Below, piece after piece: positions 1-5,917 of a DNA stretch of 15,296 nt. A model generated the notes under the pieces. The model saw only the letters and a program-made list of their open reading frames with translations, was not told the DNA's origin and did not search any database. Within the stretch, counting starts at the first letter, position 1, and the number at the start of each line of letters is the position of its first letter. The DNA is from Actinomycetales bacterium (GTDB lineage: Bacteria > Actinomycetota > Actinomycetes > Actinomycetales > Cellulomonadaceae). The position numbers and the translations under genes are program-made. The stretch covers positions 1-15,296 of the forward strand of contig JAAYZM010000135.1 of NCBI GenBank assembly GCA_012514835.1. The letters are read 5' to 3'.

Positions 1-268
1 CAAGGTCGTCAAGGCCTTCAACACGAACTTCGCGGGCACGCTCGTCTCGGGCCAGGTGGGCGGCGCGCCCACCACGGTCCTCGTGGCGGGGGACGACGAC
101 GGCGCACGCGCGGCGGTCATCGACCTCGTGACGGCCGGCGGCCTCGCGGCGACCTCGGCCGGCGCGCTCAAGCGGGCCCGCGAGCTCGAGGCTGTCGCGT
201 TCCTGCAGATGACGCTCGCCGCGGGCGAGACCATCGGCTGGGGCGGCGGGTTCGCGCTCCAGAAGTGA
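1..268 (+). CDS. NADPH-dependent F420 reductase-like / NAD(P)-binding protein, C-terminal part
   Basis: The gene is cut by the left window edge. The open frame runs from base 2 to the TGA at 266-268 and shows 88 residues. The fragment starts KVVKAFNTNFA, the motif that follows the Rossmann fold in proteins related to F420H2:NADP oxidoreductase (F420_oxidored superfamily). It continues with LVAGDDDGAR and an SAGALKRARELEAVAFLQ stretch typical of the C-terminal helical part of actinobacterial 'NADP oxidoreductase, coenzyme F420-dependent' proteins. Such proteins bind NAD(P)H in the cytoplasm; many have no proven substrate, and the cofactor-binding N-terminus is not visible here. The GTG at 56-58 is internal to the domain, so it is not the start. 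The gene ends 50 bp before the next one, which seems to have its own promoter. Family assignment is good; true F420 use is unproven. Confidence 0.8.
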   Translation, partial: KVVKAFNTNFAGTLVSGQVGGAPTTVLVAGDDDGARAAVIDLVTAGGLAATSAGALKRARELEAVAFLQMTLAAGETIGWGGGFALQK

Positions 269-305
269 CCTACCCGTCCGGGGCAGGCCGCGGGTGACCG
301 GTCAG

Positions 306-311
306 TAACAT
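306..311 (+). promoter_or_regulatory. Candidate -10 box (TAACAT) for leaderless yitT-family transcript
   Basis: TAACAT fits the actinobacterial TANNNT -10 pattern. It is followed by 7 nt and then the GTG at 319, so transcription would begin at or next to the start codon. No Shine-Dalgarno sequence precedes that GTG, and an in-frame stop at 295-297 blocks any earlier start. I see no convincing -35 element. This is inferred from spacing only. Confidence 0.4.
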
Positions 312-318
312 CGACGTC

Positions 319-1029
319 GTGGTCAGGTCACGCAGCACACCGTCGTCGGACAAGGCGCGGCGTGACGCGCGCGGACCGCACGAAGCCCAGCCCGGCGGGG
401 CGGGGAGCCCAGAGCTCCCCGCCCCGCCGCGCCATTCCTGGGTTGAGGACGCCGTCGCGACGCTGACAGGGACGTTCGTCGCGTCGATCGGGGTGTTCCT
501 GCTCCACTCCGGCGGGGCGGTCACCGGTGGTACGGCGGGCCTCTCGCTCCTCGTGAGCTACGCGTCGGGCTGGTCCTTCGCCGTGCTCTTCGTGCTCGTG
601 AACATCCCGTTCCTCGCGCTCGGCGTCTGGAAGCGGGGGATCGGCTTCGGGGTGCGGACCCTCGTGGCGATCCTGCTCGTGAGCGCGTGGACCGAGCTCC
701 ACCCGCTCGTGGTCGAGATGCCGCGCATCGACAGCGTCTACGCGGCCCTCACGGGCAACCTGCTCGTGGGCATCTCGATGCTCATCCTCTTCCGGCACAA
801 CGCCTCGATGGGCGGGCTCAACACGCTCGCGCTGCTCGCCCAGGACGTGCTCGGCTGGCGGGCGGGCTACGTGCAGCTCGCGCTCGACACCGCCGTCATC
901 GTCGCGGCGCTCACGGTGGCGTCGCCCGCCATCGTCCTCGCCTCGGCCGCCGGGGCGGCGCTCCTCAACCTCGTGCTCATCATGAACCACCGCCCCGGCC
1001 GCTACCTCGGCGGCGTGCGGCCCTCGTAG
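319..1029 (+). CDS. YitT family membrane protein
   Basis: A 236-residue integral membrane protein of the YczE/YyaS/YitT group (YitT_membrane domain). Residues 1-40 are a polar Pro/Gly/Ala-rich cytoplasmic leader. About five to six hydrophobic segments follow, at roughly 47-64, 74-104, 110-125, 145-159, 185-202 and 205-222. Two related glycine motifs, SGGAVTGGTAGLSLLV (64-79) and HNASMGGLNTLALLAQ (160-175), mark the internal duplication usual in this family. It lacks the cytosolic DUF2179 domain found in the roughly 280-residue Bacillus YitT proteins, as many shorter homologues do. The substrate is unknown for the family and transport is only suspected. GTG 319 is the only start available after the in-frame stop at 295; it has no ribosome site but has a suitably placed -10 box. 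The gene faces the alcohol dehydrogenase gene tail to tail. Confidence 0.85.
   Translation: MVRSRSTPSSDKARRDARGPHEAQPGGAGSPELPAPPRHSWVEDAVATLTGTFVASIGVFLLHSGGAVTGGTAGLSLLVSYASGWSFAVLFVLVNIPFLALGVWKRGIGFGVRTLVAILLVSAWTELHPLVVEMPRIDSVYAALTGNLLVGISMLILFRHNASMGGLNTLALLAQDVLGWRAGYVQLALDTAVIVAALTVASPAIVLASAAGAALLNLVLIMNHRPGRYLGGVRPS
393..429. repeat. Perfect 16-bp inverted repeat inside the 5' part of the YitT gene
   Basis: CGGCGGGGCGGGGAGC (393-408) and its exact reverse complement (414-429) flank a 5-nt loop. The arms are nearly all G/C, so the mRNA would form a very stable hairpin. It is read as codons 25-37 in the non-conserved Gly/Pro-rich leader, ahead of the first membrane segment. No T-run follows. 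It could be a codon-level accident, an intrinsic attenuator, or a terminator for the upstream gene that has come to lie in a coding leader. Confidence 0.75.
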
Positions 1030-1053
1030 CGCGCCTCGTACCGGAGCGCGACG

Positions 1054-1093
1054 GGCCCGCCGCGGTCGTGTCTGTACCCCGTGGCGGGCCTTT
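1054..1093 (+). terminator. Rho-independent terminator after the YitT-family gene
   Basis: Arms GGCCCGCCGCGG (1054-1065) and CCGTGGCGGGCC (1079-1090) pair over 12 bp with one G-T wobble around a 13-nt loop, and TTT follows. It lies 25 bp after the stop at 1029. Read on the opposite strand there is no T-run, so it probably serves the rightward gene mainly. The rest of the 96-bp convergent gap holds only a 5-bp inverted repeat near 1108-1120. Confidence 0.65.
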
Positions 1094-1125
1094 CGACGCT
1101 GGAGAGGACTCGACGTTCGAGAGGA

Positions 1126-2160
1126 TCAGGGGACGACGACGGCGCGTCCGCGCAGCGTCCCGTCGTGCAGCTTCTGGTACGCGCTGACGGCATCATCGAG
1201 CGAGAACACCTCCGTCTCGACGTGGACGAGGCCCGTGCGCGCGAGCTCGAACACCTCGAAGAGCTCGCTGCGTGAACCCCAGTACGGGGCCCGCACCGAG
1301 GACTCGTACGGTGCCGCGAGCATGCCCACGGGCAGCGTGCCGGCACCCGCGCCGATGAGCACCTGGTCGCCACCGATCTGCGTCACGGCGCGGCCCAGTT
1401 CGATCGTGGGCTGGATCGTCACGAAGTCGAACACGGCCTCGACGCCGTGCCCGCCCGTGAGGTCACGGATCGCGTCCGCGGCGCTCGCGTCCGAGGGCAG
1501 GGCGTGATGGGCGCCCACCTCGCGCGCGAGGGCCAGCTTGTCCGCGCCGAGGTCGAGGGCGATGACCGTGGCGGGCGAGATCGCACGGAGGATCTGGATC
1601 CCCACGTGACCGAGCCCTCCCGCACCGATCACGACGGCCGTCGAGCCCGGGACGAGCTTGGGCAACGACGCCTTGATCGCGTGGTAAGGCGTGAGTCCCG
1701 CGTCCGTGAGCGCCACGTTCGCGACCGGGTCCAGGTCACCGAGCGGGAGCAGGAACCGCGCGTTGTTCACGATCATGTACTCGGCCATCGCGCCGGGGGC
1801 GCCGAGGCCAGGAGGAGCGATGCCCAGCTCCGCGGCTCGGCGGCAGTAGTTCTCCTTGCCCTGCGAGCACTCGTAGCAGCGCCCGCAGCCCTGGGGCCCG
1901 TACACCGCGACCGAGTCGCCCACGTCGACGCCGCTGACGCCCTCACCGAGCTTGTCGACGATCCCCGCGCCCTCGTGGCCGAGCGTGAGGGGGAGCCCGA
2001 ACGTGTAGTCCTCGGCGGACAGGCTCATGATGAACGAGTCCGAGTGGCAGGCCCCGGCCGCCGTCACCTTGAGCCGCACCTGGCCGGGGCCCGGCTCGGG
2101 GGTCTCGATCTCGACGAGCTCCGGTTGTCCACCGATCTCGCGATACTGCAGTGCCTTCAT
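1126..2160 (-). CDS. Zinc-dependent NAD(P)-dependent alcohol dehydrogenase, Rhodococcus ADH-A type
   Basis: A 344-residue medium-chain dehydrogenase that converts secondary or primary alcohols to ketones or aldehydes with NAD in the cytoplasm. By recall it is strongly similar along its whole length to the R. ruber sec-alcohol dehydrogenase ADH-A; the DAGLTPYHAI, PYWGSRSEL and GRAVVVP segments match. Catalytic zinc ligands appear as Cys38 (ACHSD), His62 (GHEGAG) and Asp153. Structural zinc is held by Cys92, Cys95, Cys98 and Cys106. The Rossmann glycine motif GAGGLG is at 179-184, and Asp203 ends the second strand, favouring NAD over NADP. ATG 2160 has GGAGG five bases upstream, so the start is firm. 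The gene is probably monocistronic: 202 bp separate it from aztD, with palindromes that may control it. The physiological substrate is not predictable. Confidence 0.93.
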   Translation of the reverse strand: MKALQYREIGGQPELVEIETPEPGPGQVRLKVTAAGACHSDSFIMSLSAEDYTFGLPLTLGHEGAGIVDKLGEGVSGVDVGDSVAVYGPQGCGRCYECSQGKENYCRRAAELGIAPPGLGAPGAMAEYMIVNNARFLLPLGDLDPVANVALTDAGLTPYHAIKASLPKLVPGSTAVVIGAGGLGHVGIQILRAISPATVIALDLGADKLALAREVGAHHALPSDASAADAIRDLTGGHGVEAVFDFVTIQPTIELGRAVTQIGGDQVLIGAGAGTLPVGMLAAPYESSVRAPYWGSRSELFEVFELARTGLVHVETEVFSLDDAVSAYQKLHDGTLRGRAVVVP

Positions 2161-2292
2161 GAACGCCTCCGATCCCAGCCCGTGACGCCCATCGCCACGG
2201 TGCGAGGTGTGTCCAGTGTCGCGCGGCCAGGCGCTCCACGCCCGCGGGACGGCGGCCCACGAGGACGAGGACGCGGCAGATCGGCCACGAAC

Positions 2293-2307
2293 CGCACCTC
2301 GGGTGCG
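2293..2307. repeat. Short inverted repeat in the aztD-adh gap
   Basis: CGCACC (2293-2298) and GGTGCG (2302-2307) form a perfect 6-bp stem around TCG. It lies between the DosR-like palindrome and the alcohol dehydrogenase start. It could be part of an operator or a weak hairpin. No T-run follows on either strand. Confidence 0.35.
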
Positions 2308-2312
2308 ACGCC

Positions 2313-2328
2313 AGGGACTAAGGTCCCT
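2313..2328. promoter_or_regulatory. Palindrome resembling a DosR/DevR-type box upstream of alcohol dehydrogenase
   Basis: AGGGAC-TAAG-GTCCCT is a perfect 6-bp inverted repeat. Its core, GGGACTAAGGTCCC (2314-2327), agrees at 13 of 14 positions with the mycobacterial DosR core GGGACTWWAGTCCC; the outer flanking bases do not match. It lies about 150 bp upstream of the dehydrogenase ATG and about 35 bp beyond the aztD stop. A weak terminator for aztD is the alternative, but no T-run follows on the minus strand. The match is seen directly; regulator identity is inference. Confidence 0.4.
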
Positions 2329-2362
2329 ACTTCGTGGCGCCGCGCCCCGGGAGCGACGGGGA

Positions 2363-3755
2363 TCAGTGGTCGCCGTGGTCGTGCGCGTCGTGCGCGTCGT
2401 GCGCGTCGTGCTCGTCGTGGTCGCCGTGGTCGCCGTGCCCGTCCTCGTGCGTGGGCGATACCTCCGCAGCCTCGCCGGTCACGCCGACGATCTCGTTCGG
2501 CACCTGCTCGAGCGTGCCGCTGCGCCAGACCCGCGCGGTCTGGACGTCCACGGCGTGCACCGAGCGGCGTGCGGGGTCGGTGACGTACACGGACCCGTCG
2601 AAGGTGAGCGCGGTGGGCCGCGGGTCCTGCCACGCCTCGGGTGCGTGCCAGGGGTCGACGACGGGGACCGCCCCGGTGAGCCGTCCCGTGGCGGGCTCGA
2701 TCACGTGGAGCGCGCCGTCGGTGCCGAGGACGACCCCAGAACCGTCGGCGTCGCGGGCGAGCGAGCGAAACGTGTACGTGGTGGGAAGCTCGACGAGCCG
2801 CATCGTAGCTGCACGCGTGTCGATCAGCGCGACGAGCGACGTACCTTCGGCCAGCGTCCGCTCCGTGGCCGTGTAGTCGGCGAGGATCACGTCGGACGCG
2901 TCCGAGCCTACGAGCGTGCCGAGCCGACCGTCCGCGTCGGGGGAGGCGATCTTGGTGAAGCCGCCGTCGGCCCAGACGAGCGCCCCGTCCTCGCAGCCGA
3001 AGACGACAGACTCGTTCGCGGCGACCGCCTCGCCGTGCACACCGGGGCACTGCGTCGAGCTGGCGAGCTCGTGCCCGTCCGCGTCGAGGGCACGTACCCC
3101 GCTGCGTTGCTCGGTATCGCCCTCCGAGACGAGCAGGATGCCGTCGCTGAGCTCGACGCCGACCCCGTGGTGGGGCGTGGAGGCGGTGAGGCCGCGGACG
3201 TGGCCCGCGTCGGGCCCGGCGCTGACGGAGCTCGAATCGAGGGACAGCACGGTGCCGGTGCCGTCGTCGAACAGGACCGTTCGTCCGGCGTGCACGACGA
3301 CGTGTCCCGGCCTCTCCGCAGGGAAGGTGACGTCGCTCAGCAGGGGGTGGCGTTGAAGTAGTGCGTGTGGTTGCCGTGCGCCTCGCCCCACGTCCCTGCG
3401 TCGAGGACCTGGAAGCCGCCGGTGGTCGAGACCAGGGCGTGACGACCGTCGCCTGCTGCGTTGAGCCGGACGAACCGGTCCGTCGTCGCGACGGCGCCGA
3501 CGGTCTCCAGGCTTCCGGCGTCGAGCACCGCGATGCCGCCGTCGTGGCTGAGCACGAGGCGAGGGCGGACCGCGGGTGCCTCGGTGATGTCTGAGGGTGT
3601 GTGTGCGTGGGCACCGGCGTGCGTGCCGGTGGGGGTGTCCGCGGAGGCCTTCGACGACGGCGCCTGTGCGGAGGGCGATGCGCAGCCAGCGAGCAGAACC
3701 AGCGCAACGGCGGCCGTGCCGATCACGTGGCGACGGTGGACGGGGGATGGGACAT
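2363..3755 (-). pseudogene. aztD: AztD-type zinc metallochaperone lipoprotein, frameshifted twice as written
   Basis: AztD is an exported beta-propeller protein that binds zinc and hands it to the solute-binding protein of the AztABC zinc importer. Family marks are AHGNHTHYF, PGHVVVHAGRTVLFDDGTG, a propeller-like body and a His/Asp tail. The best start is ATG 3755, with GAGGAG four bases upstream, but that frame stops after ten residues. Adding one C to the C5 run (plus-strand G5 at 3742-3746) gives M-SHPPVHRRHVIGTAAVALV followed by LLAGC, a good lipoprotein signal. A second C5 run (plus-strand G5 at 3343-3347) breaks the frame just after HTHYFNATP; one added C restores LLSDVTF. The repaired protein would be about 464 residues, a plausible length. 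The alternative is GTG 3804 with no ribosome site. No transporter genes lie in view. The family call is strong; whether the gene is dead or mis-sequenced is open. Confidence 0.82.
2378..2422 (-). repeat. 9-bp tandem repeat encoding the His-Asp-Ala tail of AztD
   Basis: On the plus strand GTCGTGCGC occurs three times in a row, followed by the variants GTCGTGCTC and GTCGTGGTC. Read on the minus strand it encodes His-Asp-Ala triplets and neighbours. The last 28 residues of the protein contain ten histidines spaced every two to three residues among Asp and Gly, a typical low-affinity metal-binding tail. Short tandem units of this kind can change length by slippage. Confidence 0.8.
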
Positions 3756-3816
3756 GAGACTCCTCGGTCGGTGGGAACGGGTGGAGCGGGGCTCCGTCCG
3801 GCACGCTAGCAGCGAA

Positions 3817-3831
3817 TGAGAAGCGTTATCA
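3817..3831. promoter_or_regulatory. Zur-box-like operator between aztD and yibE/F
   Basis: TGAGAAGCGTTATCA is an interrupted palindrome, TGAnAA-nnn-TTnTCA. This is the layout of the Streptomyces Zur box (TGAAAATGATTTTCA; 10 of 15 positions identical), where Zn-loaded Zur represses zinc uptake genes. It lies 62 bp upstream of the aztD ATG and 41 bp upstream of the yibE/F ATG. On the minus strand it overlaps a possible -35 (TTGATA, 3828-3833), with TAGCGT 18 bp downstream as a possible -10. One operator could therefore control both divergent genes. It is also the most AT-rich spot in the neighbourhood. Confidence 0.7.
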
Positions 3832-3872
3832 ATAACTCTGCACGACGGCGTTCCGTAGGAGATGCTCGACCC

Positions 3873-5080
3873 ATGCCGGCGCCGCACGCCACCGCCCCGC
3901 AGGTCCCGCAGCACGGCGTGGGGCACGTCGTGACGACCCGGCGCGCCCGTGCCGTGCTCGCGAGCGTGCTCGTCCCCGCGCTGCTCGCGACGTTGTGGGG
4001 GGCCTGGGCCCTGTGGCCTGGAGGGGAGCGGATCCCCGAGCTCAGTTCGACCGCCCCGGGAGTCTCGGTGGTCGACGTCGTCGTCACCGCGACGGGGGTG
4101 GTCACAGACATCGGGACCCAGGTCCAGGCGCGCGACAGCCAGGACGAGACGCTGCTCGTCTACGTGCCGCCCGAGCACGTCGACCACGTCCGCGAGGGTG
4201 ACCGGCTCCGGGTCGTCGCACTCGGTGACGAACTGGGGCCCAACGGGCCGACGCGCCTGTTCATGGACTTCGTCCGTGCGCCCCCGATGGTCGCGCTCGC
4301 GTTCGTGATGGCCCTCCTGGTGGTCCTCGTCGCGAGGTGGCGTGGGCTTGCGGCGCTCGTCGGGCTCGGTCTCGCGCTCGCGAGCCTCGCTGCGTTCACG
4401 CTCCCCGCGCTCCTCGCGGGGCGGCCCGCACTCGCCACGGCGCTCGTGAGCGCATCAGCCATCATGTTTGTCGCGCTGTACGTCGCGCACGGCTTCTCGG
4501 CGCGCACGTCGACGGCTCTCGTCGGCACGCTCGCCGGAGTCCTCCTGACGGCCGGGGTCGCGGCGTGGGCGACAGGGGCGGCGCGCTTGACCGGGATGTC
4601 CGGGGAGTTCGCCCTCGATCTGCGTGCCCTGGCACCCGGCATGTCGTTGAGCGGCGTGCTCCTGTGCGGCTTCGTGCTCGCAGGGCTCGGCGTACTCAAC
4701 GACGTGACGATCACTCAGGCTTCGGCGGTGTGGGAGCTGCGCGCCCTCGCGCCAGACGCATCGCGACGGGAGGTGTTCGCCCGGGGGATGCGCATCGGGC
4801 GTGTGACCACATCGCCTCGACCGTCTACACCGTGGCGTTCGCCTATGTCGGAGCCGCTCTCCCGCTCGTCCTCCTCGTCTCGATGAGTGACCGGCCGCTG
4901 CTCCATTCGGTGACCGCCGGTGAGCTCGCGGAGGAGATCGTGCGTACACTCGTCGGTTCCATCGGCCTCGTCCTCGCGATCCCGGCGACGACGGCGATCG
5001 CGGCAGCCGTCGCCGGCCCGGGGGCCGTCACGCCAGTCCAGATCCCCACGTCAGGGCTCGATTCCCGCGCCGAAGTGTGA
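3873..5080 (+). pseudogene. YibE/F family membrane protein, frameshifted near its C-terminus as written
   Basis: A YibE/F-like multipass membrane protein of unknown function. From ATG 3873 it has a short cytoplasmic leader, one hydrophobic segment (about residues 26-46), a small extracytoplasmic domain of about 85 residues, then a run of membrane helices. Family marks are GLGVLNDVTITQASAVWEL and GMRIGR, then in another frame DHIASTVYTVAFAYVGAALPL. The two halves belong together: IGR-DHIAS is the usual family sequence. The frame is lost because cgtgtgacc stands where cgtgacc is expected, an apparent extra GT at 4803-4804. Without it the protein would be about 401 residues, a normal length. The earlier ATG at 3816 overlaps the Zur-like box and is unlikely; ATG 3873 has AGGAG 11 bases upstream, a longish spacing. 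It is divergent from aztD and probably co-regulated. Confidence 0.82.
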
Positions 5081-5097
5081 GAAAATAGGTACTTCTC
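5079..5097. repeat. Imperfect palindrome at the start of the carD upstream region
   Basis: GAGAA (5079-5083) and TTCTC (5093-5097) pair around AATAGGTAC. It overlaps the yibE/F stop and is AT-rich for this DNA. It is too short for a confident terminator and may be an operator or promoter part for carD. The remaining 150 bp before carD show no convincing TANNNT box and no other structure that I can support. Confidence 0.3.
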
Positions 5098-5226
5098 CGG
5101 CTCGCAAGCGATCACGCGTGCACCCCTGTGCGCCCGCCGTTCCTTGTGCGTTCTGCTGGCCTCGCCCCACGACGGGACCAGCGGTGCGGCCCGTCACCAG
5201 CGGGCTGAGCGCGGAGCCGCGCTAGC

Positions 5227-5242
5227 GCAGAGGTGCAGAGGT
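5227..5242 (+). promoter_or_regulatory. Tandem duplicated ribosome-binding sequence before carD
   Basis: GCAGAGGT occurs twice with no gap (5227-5234 and 5235-5242). The second AGAGG ends six bases before ATG 5248 and is the likely working site. The first is too far away for this start. Confidence 0.6.
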
Positions 5243-5247
5243 AACAG

Positions 5248-5751
5248 ATGCAGTTCGAAGTCGGCAAGACCGTCGTCCACCCCCAGCACGGACCTTCGAC
5301 CATCACGCAGGTCTTCCACCGAACGATGCGCGACGAGCAGCACACCTACATCGAGCTCGAGGTCCAGCGTTCCGACCTCAAGGTCTCCGTCCCCGTGAAG
5401 ATCGCCGAGGAGATCGGCATCCGCGAACCCCGCACGGCCGAGGAGCTCGGTGAGCTGTGGGAGGTGCTCGCCAAGCCCACGGAGCACGAGGAAGAGCAGT
5501 GGTCGCGGCGCATGAAGGACAACCAGGAGCGACTGCGCCTCGGTGACCTCCTCTCCACCGCCGGTGTGGTGCGTGACCTGACGCGTCGCAGCGAGTCCAA
5601 GGGCCTGTCCGCGGGCGAGAAGGACATGCTCCGCGGCGCCATGCAGCCCATCATCGTCGAGGTCGGGCTGTCGCTCGGCATCTCCGACGAAGAGGCCGAG
5701 CAGGTGCTCGAGAAGGCCATCGGCGGCGAGGTGCCCGCCCTCGCAGGCTGA
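5248..5751 (+). CDS. CarD-family RNA polymerase-binding transcription regulator
   Basis: A 167-residue CarD/CdnL protein. CarD binds the RNA polymerase beta lobe and the upstream edge of the open promoter, stabilising the open complex, notably at rRNA promoters in mycobacteria. Residues 1-60 form the Tudor-like RNAP-interaction domain (MQFEVGKTVVHPQHG). Residues about 75-160 form the helical DNA-binding domain, with Trp85 in QWSRRMKDN at the same number as the Mycobacterium wedge tryptophan, and GLSAGEKDML closely matching GLSAGEKRML. The RNAP domain is divergent: position 47, Arg in M. tuberculosis CarD (VRVP), is Ser here (VSVP). It is not beside ispD/ispF, the common neighbours of the canonical gene, so this may be a second CarD paralogue. 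The start is fixed by AGAGG six bases upstream. It is monocistronic, with a strong terminator 35 bp after the stop. Confidence 0.93.
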   Translation: MQFEVGKTVVHPQHGPSTITQVFHRTMRDEQHTYIELEVQRSDLKVSVPVKIAEEIGIREPRTAEELGELWEVLAKPTEHEEEQWSRRMKDNQERLRLGDLLSTAGVVRDLTRRSESKGLSAGEKDMLRGAMQPIIVEVGLSLGISDEEAEQVLEKAIGGEVPALAG

Positions 5752-5785
5752 GCACGTCATCGGGGCTGAGCGCGCCACCGTTCGT

Positions 5786-5833
5786 CGTCGGACCCGTCGT
5801 CACCGCGCGTGACGGCGGGTCCGACGTCTTTCT
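5786..5833 (+). terminator. Strong Rho-independent terminator after carD
   Basis: The arms at 5786-5803 and 5809-5826 pair over 18 bp with a single G-T wobble around a 5-nt loop (cgcgc). The T-rich tail TCTTTCT follows at 5827-5833. It starts 35 bp after the carD stop and ends 84 bp before the next gene, isolating the two transcription units. Confidence 0.9.
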
Positions 5834-5917
5834 GCACGTCGCGCCGCTACCCTGCCTGGAAGCCAGCACCGGAGCTGATCAGCCCCCGGTGAAGCCGCCT
5901 GCCCGGGAGGATTTCGC

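Noticed and set aside
2313..2328. Terminator for aztD
   Set aside because: The 6-bp stem is short and no T-run follows on the minus strand. An operator reading explains the symmetry better.
3343..3347. Programmed ribosomal frameshift in aztD
   Set aside because: A C5 run alone is not a known slippery heptamer, and no following pseudoknot was recognised. A second identical lesion near the start codon makes error or decay more likely.
3802..3804. GTG 3804 as an intact start for the AztD N-terminal frame
   Set aside because: It has no ribosome site, lies close to the probable promoter, and gives an overlong n-region. ATG 3755 with GAGGAG is better even though it needs a one-base repair. A leaderless GTG remains possible.
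3816..3818. ATG 3816 as the start of the YibE/F protein
   Set aside because: It overlaps the first bases of the Zur-like palindrome, has no ribosome site, and adds residues not expected in the family; ATG 3873 has AGGAG upstream.
5144..5398. Small upstream coding frame or leader peptide before carD
   Set aside because: It runs far into carD in another frame, with no ribosome site and no recognisable composition; it looks like a GC-driven shadow.
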